Part shown: in pieces, positions 16,105 to 25,225 of the stretch | How the letters are laid out: each line of letters starts with the position of its first letter | Position numbering within the stretch: position 1 is the stretch's first letter | NCBI RefSeq assembly: GCF_029868625.1 | Contig: NZ_JARWOJ010000234.1 | Coordinates: 21,045-85,044, forward strand | Direction of reading: 5' to 3' | DNA length: 64,000 nucleotides | DNA from: Nocardia neocaledoniensis | Lineage (GTDB): Bacteria; Actinomycetota; Actinomycetes; Mycobacteriales; Mycobacteriaceae | Notes under the pieces: model-generated | Told to the model about the DNA's origin: nothing | The model's input: the letters and a program-made list of their open reading frames with translations, nothing else | The model's database searches: none | Made by a program: the position numbers and the translations under genes

Positions 16105-17322
16105 ATGAGCGGGAAACAGCAGGTGGAGCACGACTCGTCCGACACGGCGCGCAAGCTGCGGGCGGTGACCGATGAGTTGTCGGACTTGTTCTACGAGCGT
16201 TCCGAAGTTGTGCGCGCGGTGGTCGCAGCGATCCTTGCGGGCAAGCACTCGCTGATCCTGGGCCCGCCCGGCACCGCGAAATCCGAATTGGCGCGGGAGT
16301 TGACCGGCCGGATCGTCGATGCCCAGCTGTGGGAGATTCTGCTGAGCAAATTCACCGACCCGAAGAAAATGTTCGGACCGGTCGACGTTGCCGCCCTGAC
16401 CCAGGGCCGGTACACCCAGCTGTTCGAGGGACGGGCTACGACCTGCCATATCGCGTTCATGGACGAGATCTTCAAGTGCTCGGTGGGTGCCCTCAACGAG
16501 ACACTGGCCTTTCTCAATGAACGGCTCTACCACCCCGAATCCGGCGGAGCCCCGATCAGCTGCCCGCTGATCTCGGCCATCACCGCCTCCAACGAGCTGC
16601 CCAGCGGGGAGGAAAGCGCCGCGATCTACGATCGCCTGCTCGTCCGGCTCGAGGTCGGCTATCTGACCGATCCGTCGAACTTCGCCGCCCTCATTCGTTC
16701 CGCCGTCCAGAGCCCCGCGGCCGCCGCCGCGCCGACCACGGTCACACTTGCGGCGTTGCAGCAGGCGGTCACGATCGACGTCCCGGCCGTGGCGGTGCCC
16801 GACGGAGTGGTCGATACCGTCTGCCAGCTGCGAACCTCGCTGAGGCGACAGTCGCTCGTGGCGTCGGACCGACGCTGGAAGCAGGCCATTCGCCTTCTCC
16901 AGGCATCGGCGTTCCTCGACGACCGCGCCGAGGTCGACGACAATGACCTGCCGATGCTCACCCACGTGCTGTGGGACTCGGTCGCCGAGCGGCCCACCGT
17001 GGAACGTGAGGTACTCGCGCTGGTCAACCCCGACGCGCGGGAGGCGATGGACCTGTCCGACGCCATTGCCGAGATGGCCGCCCAGCTCGACGCCAAGGCG
17101 GGTCAATCGCGAGAGGCGTTGTCGCAGTGGGCGATCAAAGAGGCCAACCACAAACTCGGCAAGGCGGGCAAGAGGCTCGAGGAGCTGCGTCACAACGCAC
17201 GTTCCGCAGGCCGGTCCACGGCCACGGTGGACGCGGCGCTGGCCAGGCACAAGGCAGTCTACGCCCGGGTGATGACCGAAGCGCTCGGCGTGGACGTCAG
17301 CACCCTGACCGGCAGCAACTGA
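16105..17322 (+). CDS. MoxR/RavA-family AAA+ ATPase
   Basis: 405 aa. Walker A GPPGTAKSE (~52), Walker B HIAFMDEIFKC (~116) and sensor-1-like ITASNELP (~156) identify a MoxR-group AAA+ ATPase. The C-terminal ~120 residues are helical with a charged coiled region. MoxR proteins act as chaperone-like ATPases with a VWA partner, here the next gene, a layout like RavA-ViaA. ATG 16105 follows GGGGAGAGG. Two TGGGTACCCA palindromes lie in its promoter. Such pairs on mobile elements may protect or mature a protein complex; the target is unknown. Confidence 0.88.
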   Translation: MSGKQQVEHDSSDTARKLRAVTDELSDLFYERSEVVRAVVAAILAGKHSLILGPPGTAKSELARELTGRIVDAQLWEILLSKFTDPKKMFGPVDVAALTQGRYTQLFEGRATTCHIAFMDEIFKCSVGALNETLAFLNERLYHPESGGAPISCPLISAITASNELPSGEESAAIYDRLLVRLEVGYLTDPSNFAALIRSAVQSPAAAAAPTTVTLAALQQAVTIDVPAVAVPDGVVDTVCQLRTSLRRQSLVASDRRWKQAIRLLQASAFLDDRAEVDDNDLPMLTHVLWDSVAERPTVEREVLALVNPDAREAMDLSDAIAEMAAQLDAKAGQSREALSQWAIKEANHKLGKAGKRLEELRHNARSAGRSTATVDAALARHKAVYARVMTEALGVDVSTLTGSN

Positions 17323-17333
17323 CCGAAGGGGGG

Positions 17334-18977
17334 ATGGTTTCTATGTCCGGCAAGGCACTGCGCAAGTTCGCCGATCTGGCCCGCAAGGCAGGCCGGTGGG
17401 TCGGCCTGGGCACGTCCGCACCCGCACGGCCCGTCACGGTCGTAGAGGGCGACCGGTTCGACGCGATGACCTGGACCGAGGTGCGGGATCAAGCCACCGC
17501 GCTGGCCGAGGTCGAAGAGGAGCTGTCCCAGCGATTCGACTACGTGCCCGATCTGCTACGCGATGTGTTCCTCACCGTCTACAAGGCTGATCCCGTCCTG
17601 CGCGACCCGGCCGAGGTCGAGCCCACTCGACTACCGAACCACGCCATCGTCTCCGCCCTGGTCGGCACTCCGGAGTACGCCGATCTTCACCGCGAGACCG
17701 TCGGTGACGAGTACGCCGCCGCCATGGCGGTGATCGCCCAGCGCTCGACTCTGGCCCAGATGCTCGAGCAGTCCCAAGACGCTCAACATGCCGCCGAACA
17801 GGCCGCCGCAGCTGAGCAGGAGGCTGCCGAGCGCGCCACAGCAGTCGAAGCCGCGCTCGATGCCGCCGCCGATCAGGAAGACGGCGACGGCGCGGTCCCC
17901 GACCAAGCGGCCGCCGCGGCCGACAACGCGGTAGCCGCAGCGCAAGCCGCCGACGATGCGGCCCAGCAGGCCCGCGCACAAGCGGAAGCAGCGGCAGGCG
18001 CGCTCGGCACCACACTGCGGGCGGACGCTCGCCAGGCGATGGCCTCCGCCGCCGAACAGGCACGCGAGGAGGCAGCGCTGATGGCGGCCTGGGGTCTCGG
18101 ACCCGGTCAGCTGCAACGGATGTCGTTCGACGAGCGCGCCCGGCTGGCCGAGCGCCTGCGCGGTGGCAGGCTGGGCAAGTTCACCGACCTCGTCGGCCGG
18201 TTCCGGCGCCTGGCCACCGCCGAACGCACCCGCAAGCTCGAACACGTCGCCGGAGAACTCGTCGGTATCACTCTGGGCGACGACTTGACGCGGCTGATCC
18301 CGTCCGAGACAGCCAATCTCGCGCACCCCGCGTTGCGGGCGGTGTTCGCCGCCCGCTTCGCCGAGAAGCAGCTGATGCTCTACGAAACCATGGGCGAAGA
18401 CCACAGCGGCCGCGGTGCGATCATCGCCTGCCTGGATTGCTCGTACTCGATGTGCGCGCCGCACATCGGGCCGGATGGGCGGATCGCCAGCGCGGAGGCA
18501 TGGGCGAAAGCCTGCGGGCTCGCGCTGCTCGACCAGGCCCGCGCCGAGGGCCGCGATTTCGTCGGCATCCTGTTCTCCTCGGCTGAACAGGTCAGCGTGC
18601 ACAGATTCCCAGCCGGAGAGGCCCCGCTCGACCAGGTACTCGATTTCGCCGAGACCTTCTTCTCCGGCGGAACCGATTTCCAAACACCCCTCGGTGCCGC
18701 CGTCGACATCCTCGCCGAGCACCACGGCGACGAGGCGGTGCAGGGCGGGGACATCGTGCTCATCACCGATGGGGAGGCCGAGGTGACAGAAGAGTGGATG
18801 CGGACCTGGAAGTCGGCCAAGAGCGAGCTGGACTTCCGACTGTTCGGGGTGGCCATCACCGACCCACGCCGCCCGGCCGGCCGTAGCGCCGTGCTGGAAG
18901 CGTTGTGTGACAACCTGCGCACCCTCGACGACCTGGCCGACCCGCACCCGGCAGCGGACCTGTTCCGGGTCATCTGA
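17334..18977 (+). CDS. VWA (MIDAS) domain partner of the MoxR ATPase
   Basis: About 547 aa. ATG 17334 has GAAGGGG upstream; ATG 17343 is an alternative. The N-terminal half is helical with an Ala/Glu/Gln-rich coiled-coil segment (~140-250). The C-terminal third is a VWA domain with a complete metal-ion-dependent adhesion site: DCSYS (~368), the Thr in GGTDFQTPL and the Asp in VLITDGEAE. This is the ViaA-like partner expected beside a MoxR ATPase. The start is 11 nt after the MoxR stop, so the two are co-transcribed. Confidence 0.88.
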   Translation: MVSMSGKALRKFADLARKAGRWVGLGTSAPARPVTVVEGDRFDAMTWTEVRDQATALAEVEEELSQRFDYVPDLLRDVFLTVYKADPVLRDPAEVEPTRLPNHAIVSALVGTPEYADLHRETVGDEYAAAMAVIAQRSTLAQMLEQSQDAQHAAEQAAAAEQEAAERATAVEAALDAAADQEDGDGAVPDQAAAAADNAVAAAQAADDAAQQARAQAEAAAGALGTTLRADARQAMASAAEQAREEAALMAAWGLGPGQLQRMSFDERARLAERLRGGRLGKFTDLVGRFRRLATAERTRKLEHVAGELVGITLGDDLTRLIPSETANLAHPALRAVFAARFAEKQLMLYETMGEDHSGRGAIIACLDCSYSMCAPHIGPDGRIASAEAWAKACGLALLDQARAEGRDFVGILFSSAEQVSVHRFPAGEAPLDQVLDFAETFFSGGTDFQTPLGAAVDILAEHHGDEAVQGGDIVLITDGEAEVTEEWMRTWKSAKSELDFRLFGVAITDPRRPAGRSAVLEALCDNLRTLDDLADPHPAADLFRVI

Positions 18978-19072
18978 CCGGAGCACGCTCCCCCACCGCG
19001 CCGACTTCATGGGGCCGGTGGGGATGAAAACGAACGTTTTGAATAGATTGTGGCTGATGAGGAGGCTTCCCA

Positions 19073-20095
19073 ATGTCCGTCTTCGACCAGTACACCGACA
19101 AGGCAGAAACGAGCCCTGTGCTGGGCTGGCTGGTGCTGTACTCGATCTTCCGGGGGGAGGTCACTCCGGAAGAACTCGAAGAGTGGTTCGACGAATTCAA
19201 CTTGGACACAGTGCATCTGCCCCCTCCCCTGCGCGCCGACGACGCCTTCGAGCGGGTCACCGGGCCGCAGGGAGTGAAGGCGGTCTACTCCCTCGACGAT
19301 CCCACCGCGGACCGGAAAACCCGTCCGAGGCGCAAGTCAGGCGACGATGCCGGCGATCGGGTGGCCACGCTGATGGTTCGCCATGTCCGCCGCGACAGCG
19401 GTCAGTTGGTTCGCCACCTCGTGCGGGAGGTCCGCGACGAGGAACGCACCGAGCTGTCCTATGACACCCGCCTGGGCGTCATCGCGTTCATCCGCTCCGA
19501 TGATCCCGACGCCGCCGGCGCGGGGAAGCTCCGTGTGGAGCCGGACGACGCCGCCATCGCGGACCTCCCGCAGGGTGAGCAGGATCGCGTTGAGCAACTG
19601 CTCGCGGAAGTCACCGACCTGCACACCTGGCACTCGACCTACATGGGCCCCGACCGCCTTCGGGCCATCGTCCGCCGCTACGTAGAAGCCCTTGGGGGAC
19701 TGAAGGTTCGACCTACCGGCGGGGTCTACTTCGTCACCGCCGAGCACGAAGCGACCCTGGCGGGGCTGCGCGAGGTAGTCGCGCGGTTCGGGTCCGGCAG
19801 CCACTTCGTCCGTGTCCCCCTGCCCGATGAAGACGAGATGCGCGAGATGATCGTCAATGCCTTCACCAACCAGGCCCGGGAAGACCTCGAGAAACTGGCC
19901 GAAGACATCGCCGCGGCGAAGGCGAATGGAGCCGGCGACGCCGCCGTCACCAACTTGCACAACCGCTTCCAGCAGCTGAGCCGCCGAGCGGAGGAGTACT
20001 CCGAACGGCTCTCCGATTCCCTGGACGATACTCACGCCTCACTGCGGTTGGTGAACATGCAGCTCGCCGAGTTGATGCTGCGAGCGGCCGGATAG
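19073..20095 (+). CDS. Conserved plasmid protein (possibly DUF6744-like)
   Basis: 340 aa. GGAGG lies 8 nt before ATG 19073. The N-terminus (PVLGWLVLYSIFRGEVTPEELEEWF would be its core; residues ~15-40) is hydrophobic then acidic. The middle contains THLHTW-like TDLHTWHSTYMGPDRLRAIVRR (in two parts), followed by a conserved-looking GGVYFV segment. The C-terminus is a long coiled coil. I suspect the DUF6744 family found on actinobacterial phages and plasmids but cannot confirm it. Function unknown. The 95-nt gap upstream contains AAAACG/ACGTTTT half-repeats and may hold its own promoter. Confidence 0.65.
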   Translation: MSVFDQYTDKAETSPVLGWLVLYSIFRGEVTPEELEEWFDEFNLDTVHLPPPLRADDAFERVTGPQGVKAVYSLDDPTADRKTRPRRKSGDDAGDRVATLMVRHVRRDSGQLVRHLVREVRDEERTELSYDTRLGVIAFIRSDDPDAAGAGKLRVEPDDAAIADLPQGEQDRVEQLLAEVTDLHTWHSTYMGPDRLRAIVRRYVEALGGLKVRPTGGVYFVTAEHEATLAGLREVVARFGSGSHFVRVPLPDEDEMREMIVNAFTNQAREDLEKLAEDIAAAKANGAGDAAVTNLHNRFQQLSRRAEEYSERLSDSLDDTHASLRLVNMQLAELMLRAAG

Positions 20096-20129
20096 GCCCT
20101 CGACCGGCCGGTGAACTAGTGTCGCTCAT

Positions 20130-20492
20130 ATGTTCGATGAGGCCCGATACCAGCCGTGCCGGTGGGTGGACCCCCCTATCGACGTGACCGTGCGGGTGGC
20201 CGGTGTTTGGCCGCCCGCACGACTCCGCTGGGGAGGCGCCACCCCCCTATGGCAGAAGGCGTGCGGTCTCCGGGTGGAGGACGTCGTCCCTGGGCGGCTG
20301 GAGGAGCTCGTCGTCACCTCGGTGGGCGATCTCCTGGGAAGGGTTCGGTTCGCTCCGCTGCTCGGCGACCAGCGCACAGCCGAGAACATGCTCCTTCCCC
20401 CGTCCACATGGCAGCCGATCGCCGACGATGATGTTCAGCGCCTGCACGCCCTGGTCGTGGAGTTCGGCTTCGAGCCGGGCCATCTGCTGTAG
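20130..20492 (+). CDS. Hypothetical protein, 120 aa
   Basis: Not recognised. It is rich in Trp/Pro near the N-terminus (WVDPPIDVTVRVAGVWPP) and has no membrane segment. TAGTGT lies about 9 nt before ATG 20130 with no Shine-Dalgarno, which suggests a leaderless transcript. It sits alone between the preceding unknown gene and the oppositely oriented DUF397 gene. Confidence 0.5.
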   Translation: MFDEARYQPCRWVDPPIDVTVRVAGVWPPARLRWGGATPLWQKACGLRVEDVVPGRLEELVVTSVGDLLGRVRFAPLLGDQRTAENMLLPPSTWQPIADDDVQRLHALVVEFGFEPGHLL

Positions 20493-20597
20493 CACTGTTC
20501 GGAGATGCGAACGTCCGCCGACCTGGTTCAGTCGACGGACGTTGGATTCTGGTAAGGGGTGTAGCGAGCCGGAGAGAGTCGTCGCCGACGGACGGGC

Positions 20598-21008
20598 CTA
20601 GGCGGCGACCTGCTGGGGCTCGAACTCTCCTGCGACGAGGCCGGCCTTGAACGCTCTCCATTCCGCGGCGGTAAAGGTCAACCTTGTACCGTCCGCTCCC
20701 TGGAGCACCATTCCGCCGTCAACCGCCTCTTCGAGGACAGGCTGACCGGGAACCGTAGGCGACGTTGCAGCGCCCAGGGCAGCGGCCCGAAGCCCCTCCC
20801 ATGCCGAGGCCGGCATCTCGACGACCGGCTCCTCTTCCGGAAGATTGCGCGGGTCGCGCCCGTATTTGCTATCTCGAATGAAGATCAGCTCCTCGCCCGA
20901 CTTCCGGCGGACGAGGACACAGTTACCACCGCCGTCGCTGGCGGACGCCTTGACGTACCCGTCAAGCGGCCGATGCCCGGTCATGATCGTGTTCCTCACT
21001 TGCTTCAC
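20598..21008 (-). CDS. DUF397 domain protein
   Basis: 136 aa. It contains two DUF397-like units: a GYVKASASDGGGNCVLVRR-type first half and a second half ending in LTFTAAEWRAFKAGLVAGEF, the typical DUF397 terminus. GTG 21008 is chosen because AAGGAG lies just upstream. DUF397 proteins are co-encoded with XRE/DUF5753 regulators throughout actinobacteria, probably as antagonists or effectors of the regulator. It overlaps the upstream regulator stop (GTGA). Confidence 0.85.
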   Translation of the reverse strand: MKQVRNTIMTGHRPLDGYVKASASDGGGNCVLVRRKSGEELIFIRDSKYGRDPRNLPEEEPVVEMPASAWEGLRAAALGAATSPTVPGQPVLEEAVDGGMVLQGADGTRLTFTAAEWRAFKAGLVAGEFEPQQVAA

Positions 21009-21910
21009 TGCTCCTTTGCGAGAATTTCGGCACTCCGGGCGATGAGTACACGGCTTTCGTCCGGGGGTAGGGCTATCTCGTGCAGCCGCTTCCAGAGCCG
21101 CTCATGGTTGGCGACCTCGGCGTGATCGCGCAACAGCACATCGTCGGTTAACGACTCGACGAACACCAGGGGCGGGTCGCCCGCAGCGAACTCGTAGATC
21201 GACACCGGCGACCTCGGCGCTCGCAGGCCGAGTAGTTCGCCACCGACGGGCAGGATGCGGAAGTCGATCTGCTCGTTCGCGTCGATGAGCTTCAGCAAGT
21301 GCTCCAGCTGTTCGAGCATTGCCGGAGCGGGCACGACGCGCCGCCGAACGACGGTCTCTTCGACGATTACCTCGATCCGGGGACCACCCTCAGTGAGCGC
21401 TTCCTGCTGACGGCGTTCGCGGGCGCGGATCTCGACAGGATTGTCCGAAGAATGATCGTTGGTGACCGTCGCATCATGGCGCGCACGAACGTATGCAGGC
21501 GATTGGAGAAGGCCGGGAACCAGCGCGAAGTCGTACCACCGGATTCGGCTGGCGCCTGCCTCAAGATCCGCCGGTAAAGCCTGGCGGTCGGACAACCCGC
21601 GGAAGGCGCGGCCCTCCCACCACCCGGACTGCGCGGCGTCTCGGGCGAGCGCGTAGAACTCCTGCCAGAGGGGCGAATGCTGCTCGACGCCAAGATGCTC
21701 GGCAACCTTCATACTGACGTCGGCCGCGACTCGACGTTGTCCGGTTTCGATGCGGGTCAGCAGCGTCCGGTCGATGTCAGCTTCCTTGGCCACCTGCTGG
21801 ATCGAGCGTTCTTGCTCTTGGCGCAGGTTGCGGAGGCGGTCGCCGAGATGCAACCGCCGACTGTAGGGCGACATTCGGTAGCCATTGGCCGAGATCGGGC
21901 CCTGAGTCAC
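21005..21910 (-). CDS. XRE-type regulator with DUF5753 domain
   Basis: 301 aa. Residues ~20-80 form a helix-turn-helix (LGDRLRNLRQEQERSIQQVA, then DRTLLTRIETGQRR). Residues ~110-295 match DUF5753 (WYDFALVPGLLQ, a VVRRRVV segment, and the LPVGG region). GTG 21910 follows AGGAGG. It forms the classical pair with the downstream DUF397 gene and probably binds the GTGAC/GTCAC sites in the adjoining intergenic region. Confidence 0.9.
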   Translation of the reverse strand: MTQGPISANGYRMSPYSRRLHLGDRLRNLRQEQERSIQQVAKEADIDRTLLTRIETGQRRVAADVSMKVAEHLGVEQHSPLWQEFYALARDAAQSGWWEGRAFRGLSDRQALPADLEAGASRIRWYDFALVPGLLQSPAYVRARHDATVTNDHSSDNPVEIRARERRQQEALTEGGPRIEVIVEETVVRRRVVPAPAMLEQLEHLLKLIDANEQIDFRILPVGGELLGLRAPRSPVSIYEFAAGDPPLVFVESLTDDVLLRDHAEVANHERLWKRLHEIALPPDESRVLIARSAEILAKEQ

Positions 21911-21934
21911 CGGTCACACCTCCTCTAGCGCACA

Positions 21935-22068
21935 GTGACTTTTTGTCACATCCAACATTCTGTCACAAGTTCCGGCCCCCGACGGCGTCGGAGTACTGGG
22001 CGGCAACGATCCGCCACCTCTATGTTTGCCGTTTGCATTGCACGTTGCTTGTCACTGTGACATTCTGA
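21935..22068. promoter_or_regulatory. GTGAC/GTCAC repeats in the divergent intergenic region
   Basis: GTGAC-TTTTT-GTCAC (21935-21949) is an inverted repeat just upstream of the XRE gene. TTCTGTCAC follows near 21958, and TGTCACTGTGACA (21-22050 region, core 22051-22061) plus TCTGACA lie just before position 22072. The repeats are likely operator sites for the XRE regulator, controlling itself and the operon to the right. Confidence 0.5.
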
Positions 22069-22135
22069 CACATGGCAGAGCAAAGTGACCGTGGGGATTG
22101 GTCACTCCGAGACGAGGCCAGTGCAGGTGGGACTG

Positions 22136-22249
22136 ATGACGACATATCAGTGCGACTTCGGACAACACGGTGGCGTGACTCTGCCGCCGGACTCGGTCTC
22201 CCCTCCCAACTCGCTGTTCAGCACGGTCGACCCGCGAAGGAGGGCCTGA
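22136..22249 (+). CDS. Candidate 37-aa ORF
   Basis: ATG 22136 is preceded by AGGTGGG. The product begins MTTYQCDFGQHGG and is short and unrecognised. It ends 2 nt before the next gene. A second in-frame reading from ATG 22072 through the next gene also exists but lacks a ribosome binding site. This is offered only as the best explanation for the stretch 22072-22251. Confidence 0.25.
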   Translation: MTTYQCDFGQHGGVTLPPDSVSPPNSLFSTVDPRRRA

Positions 22250-22251
22250 TC

Positions 22252-22608
22252 ATGGCTGTTCAGCTGGTTGCTGGCCGGAGGATGTCGAGCGACGTCACCA
22301 CCATTTCCGCGATCTCGGTCGGGAACGACCAGTGGGTGGTCGAGCAGCTGCGAGGGCGCACGCTCACGCTGGGGCAGGCGTTGGCCGCCATCAGGCTGGC
22401 CGAAGTGCTCCCCCAGCCCCGCCCAGCGAGCGACGACGACCCGCTGTGGGCGAACGTAGCCGACTGGCTTGACGAGCTCGGGTTGAGTCACGCCCCACTC
22501 ACGGTGGCCGGTGTCCTCGGAGTCCCGTGCCACCTCGCCCCGCTGCCCGAACGACGTGGTCAGCAGCTAACCCACCGACGGAGGTTTCCGCGATGGCTAG
22601 TGCGGTAG
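22252..22608 (+). CDS. Hypothetical protein, 118 aa
   Basis: ATG 22252 is selected by GAAGGAGGGCC just upstream. Visible elements are VGNDQWVVEQLRGRTLTLGQALAAIRLAEV and a C-terminal basic stretch (HRRRFPRWLVR). Not recognised. It is the first confident gene of a tight operon that runs to 26069, overlapping the next gene by 16 nt. Confidence 0.55.
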   Translation: MAVQLVAGRRMSSDVTTISAISVGNDQWVVEQLRGRTLTLGQALAAIRLAEVLPQPRPASDDDPLWANVADWLDELGLSHAPLTVAGVLGVPCHLAPLPERRGQQLTHRRRFPRWLVR

Positions 22609-22868
22609 TTCGTTCCGATTTCGTGGCCCGCGCGGTTGATGCGCGGTTGAACGGCAAGGGCTCGCCGCGCCCGGGAGAACCCGATGTGCATCTTCGGTTC
22701 GTTTGGGCTGACCGGGTTTTCGACTACCGCGGGTGCCGTTCAGCGGTCAAGAACTTCTTGCGGAAGTGGTCGCAGGGCCACAACCCCGCGATCACCGCCG
22801 TCGAGCTGTTCGACGGCTTCCTTCCCGATCATCGGATGCCCTGTGAGGAGCTATGGCTACTACCCTGA
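22593..22868 (+). CDS. Hypothetical protein, 91 aa
   Basis: ATG 22593 follows GGAGG. The sequence contains VHLRFVWADRVFDYRGCRSA and KNFLRKWSQGHNPA. Not recognised; small, soluble and basic. The start lies inside the end of the preceding gene and the stop overlaps the next start, so translation is coupled. Confidence 0.55.
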   Translation: MASAVVRSDFVARAVDARLNGKGSPRPGEPDVHLRFVWADRVFDYRGCRSAVKNFLRKWSQGHNPAITAVELFDGFLPDHRMPCEELWLLP

Positions 22869-23311
22869 CCGAGACCGCGGCGGCGCGTTGCGCGAGGTAC
22901 ATCACGGAAAACCGTTTCGTCGGCGCCGAGGTGGACGAGCACCAGCAGATCATCCTGCGCGCCGGGCCCGTGGACACAATCCAGACGCCCCGCCCGCTCG
23001 GTGAGCGAGTTCGGGCCGAGCTGCTTCGTCGGGGCCTGGCAACCCCGACGATCGAGAATCGTGCAACCGGGTTCCTGACCTTCGTCACCCAGCCCGCGCG
23101 GATGGGAGATCCACGCCCGGTCCGCATCCTGTCCCAGCTGTTCAAGTTCCAAGCGATCCGGACTGTTCAGGGTTCGCTGGTCACGCTCCCCGGCCCGGAC
23201 GACGAGCGGCGGCACTGGGTGGAGGAACCCGTCGGCGAAGAACGTCCCGACTTCGACACCGTGGTCAGCATCGTCCTGGACGCCGCGAAGAACCTGTCGC
23301 AGGCGGGTTGA
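22853..23311 (+). CDS. Hypothetical protein, 152 aa
   Basis: Begins MATTLTETAAARCARYITEN with ATG 22853 preceded by GAGGAG. It appears to be a soluble alpha/beta protein with no recognisable family signature. Its 3' end abuts the nucleoside-hydrolase gene, whose ATG lies 2 nt after the stop, so the two are expected to be co-expressed. Confidence 0.55.
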   Translation: MATTLTETAAARCARYITENRFVGAEVDEHQQIILRAGPVDTIQTPRPLGERVRAELLRRGLATPTIENRATGFLTFVTQPARMGDPRPVRILSQLFKFQAIRTVQGSLVTLPGPDDERRHWVEEPVGEERPDFDTVVSIVLDAAKNLSQAG

Positions 23312-23313
23312 TC

Positions 23314-24390
23314 ATGGCTGCCGCTGCTTCCAACGACCCGGTGGCGCTGAGGGACTGTCCCCTCATCGTTTCCACCGACATCGGCGGCGATCCGGACGAC
23401 GCGATCGCACTGGCCTTGGCCGCAATGACCGAACCGCGTCTGGCACTGGTTGTCACCGCTGATGAGTTCCCCGACGGCCGGCGGTCGATACTCGCCCGCC
23501 ACCTGCTCGACTTGCTCGGCCGCGAGGACGTCGTGGTAGCAGCCGGGGCGACGGCGGGCGAGAGTAAGTACTGGGCCGCCGATGGGCTTGTCCCCGCTGG
23601 GGCGCACCCCTGGCCGCTGGACCTGTATGCCACGGTGGCCACACTCACCGACCCGGATTCGTCGGCGCCATTGCGCTGGTTGGGAATCGGGCCGCTCACC
23701 GATCTCGCACGCCTTCTGGAGATCGATTCCGGTCGGCGGAACCCGCTCGGGCTGGCCCGGCGCCTGCGGATCTGGCAGATGGGCGGCGCTCTCGAATACC
23801 GCCAGCCTGACCGCGCCGAGCACAACTTTCGGCTCGATCCGAAGGCGGTCCACACGGTCGTAGACCGAGCAGAGAATCTGACCTTGGTGCTGTCCGATCA
23901 CACCTTCACTCCGGTGATCGCAGTGGACCCGGACAGCCCGATCTATCGCCTGCTCGCGACATCGTCGATTCCGTGGGCCCAGGTGATCGCCCGCCACCTC
24001 GACCAGTGGTTCGCGCGGTTCCACCCAGCGAGCATGCTGCACGATCCGCTGACCGTCGCCGCACTGCAAGGCGCTTTCGTGTCCTTCGACCATCGCGAGT
24101 TCCGGATCGAGCCGGATGCGCGGATGCACCTGGGGCCCGGCCGCATCGCGCGGGTCTCCTCGGGCGTCGACTATCTGGGCTTCCTGGAATGGGTTCTCGC
24201 GACCTTGCGAGCGGGAGCGCCGGCCAGTCCCGGCCAGAGCCACGCGGCCACCGATCCCGCTCCGCACGCCGCCGCTGCCGGGTCCGAGTCACTCGACCAA
24301 ACGGCCCTTTTCGCCACGCACCGAACCACACCGGGTTCCACATCTCAGTTCGGCCAGCACGACGGGCTGCCGAAGTTCAGACAGGGGTAA
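23314..24390 (+). CDS. Nucleoside hydrolase-like protein (IUNH superfamily)
   Basis: 358 aa. The N-terminal metal-site motif VSTDIGGDPDDAIAL (residues ~20-34) carries the Asp cluster of inosine-uridine nucleoside hydrolases, which cleave the N-glycosidic bond of ribonucleosides. A later LSDHTFTPVIA region and a conserved-looking HDPLTVAA near the C-terminal half match the family's HDP(L/A) active-site element. The C-terminal ~40 residues are Ala/Pro-rich and probably disordered. Family length is ~310-330 aa, so this is near full length. The substrate cannot be read; the nearby metabolic island also has nucleotide-acting enzymes, which may be relevant. Confidence 0.82.
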   Translation: MAAAASNDPVALRDCPLIVSTDIGGDPDDAIALALAAMTEPRLALVVTADEFPDGRRSILARHLLDLLGREDVVVAAGATAGESKYWAADGLVPAGAHPWPLDLYATVATLTDPDSSAPLRWLGIGPLTDLARLLEIDSGRRNPLGLARRLRIWQMGGALEYRQPDRAEHNFRLDPKAVHTVVDRAENLTLVLSDHTFTPVIAVDPDSPIYRLLATSSIPWAQVIARHLDQWFARFHPASMLHDPLTVAALQGAFVSFDHREFRIEPDARMHLGPGRIARVSSGVDYLGFLEWVLATLRAGAPASPGQSHAATDPAPHAAAAGSESLDQTALFATHRTTPGSTSQFGQHDGLPKFRQG

Positions 24391-24394
24391 GACG

Positions 24395-25225
24395 ATGGGC
24401 CGAAAACCGTCGTTGATGTACGGCTATCTACGTCAAGAGTTGGTCGGCGAGCGCGTCCAGGAGATAGAGGATGCGATGCGCGAGTTCGCAGCTCGGGAAG
24501 GCTTCGACCTGGCCGTGGTGCACCGGGAATACGGCGCCGCCACCGGCGCATTGTGGATGCTCCTGCGGGATGTCTCGCAAGCGTGGTCGCGGCACATCAT
24601 CACGCCGACGCCGACCCACCTCAAAGGTGGGGAGAATGACGACCGGCTGACGTTGCTAGGCCAATTGCAGCGGCTCCGCCCGCTGCGAGTGTGGTACCTC
24701 GATCCGGACGACGATGCCGCCCTGGTGCGCACCGTCCGCCGCAACCGCGACATCCCGTCGCCACGTGCATCCGCCCCCACCCCGCCGCGGACTCCGATCG
24801 GGCAATTCGAGCTTCGACTGAACCTGGCCACTCGCGGGCTGGCCCAGCTCCAGACGCACGAGCTACTCACCCGTGCCGGACTGCGGCACCTCTCCGAGCC
24901 TGTCGAGCAGATCGTCCTCGCGGTGCTGGGCGAAGCCATGGCGGCGGCCGAGCCGGGCATCTACGCGCGGGTCGCGGCCGGCTTCCCGGATCTCGCGCCG
25001 AGCAACCAGGTGACCGTGTGGCTGCTCCGGCGCGAATCCACGCTGGAGGTCCAAGTGCACGAGACCGCATCCCGGGCCGATGAGCCGCTGAGCGATTCGA
25101 TCACCGTGTTCGCCGAGCACGGGCGGGTACAGCCCGAGGCCGGCGGAACGCTCACGTGGGCGAGGATTCCCTTGGCTGTGACGCCGTCGGTCTCGCGCAG
25201 CTCGCTACGGAGCGCGGTCTCATGA
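24395..25225 (+). CDS. Resolvase-N-like protein with C-terminal ATPase-like region
   Basis: 276 aa. The first ~100 residues look like the N-terminal fold of serine recombinases (GYLRQEL at the start, an FAAREGFDLAVVHREYG element, and TPTPTHL at the end), but the usual catalytic Ser/Arg motif (R-x-S) is not visible, so catalysis is doubtful. The C-terminal part (NQVTVWLLRRESTLEVQVHE) resembles histidine-kinase-like ATPase folds of regulatory proteins. The function is probably regulatory rather than recombinational. The stop overlaps the next start by ATGA. Confidence 0.5.
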   Translation: MGRKPSLMYGYLRQELVGERVQEIEDAMREFAAREGFDLAVVHREYGAATGALWMLLRDVSQAWSRHIITPTPTHLKGGENDDRLTLLGQLQRLRPLRVWYLDPDDDAALVRTVRRNRDIPSPRASAPTPPRTPIGQFELRLNLATRGLAQLQTHELLTRAGLRHLSEPVEQIVLAVLGEAMAAAEPGIYARVAAGFPDLAPSNQVTVWLLRRESTLEVQVHETASRADEPLSDSITVFAEHGRVQPEAGGTLTWARIPLAVTPSVSRSSLRSAVS

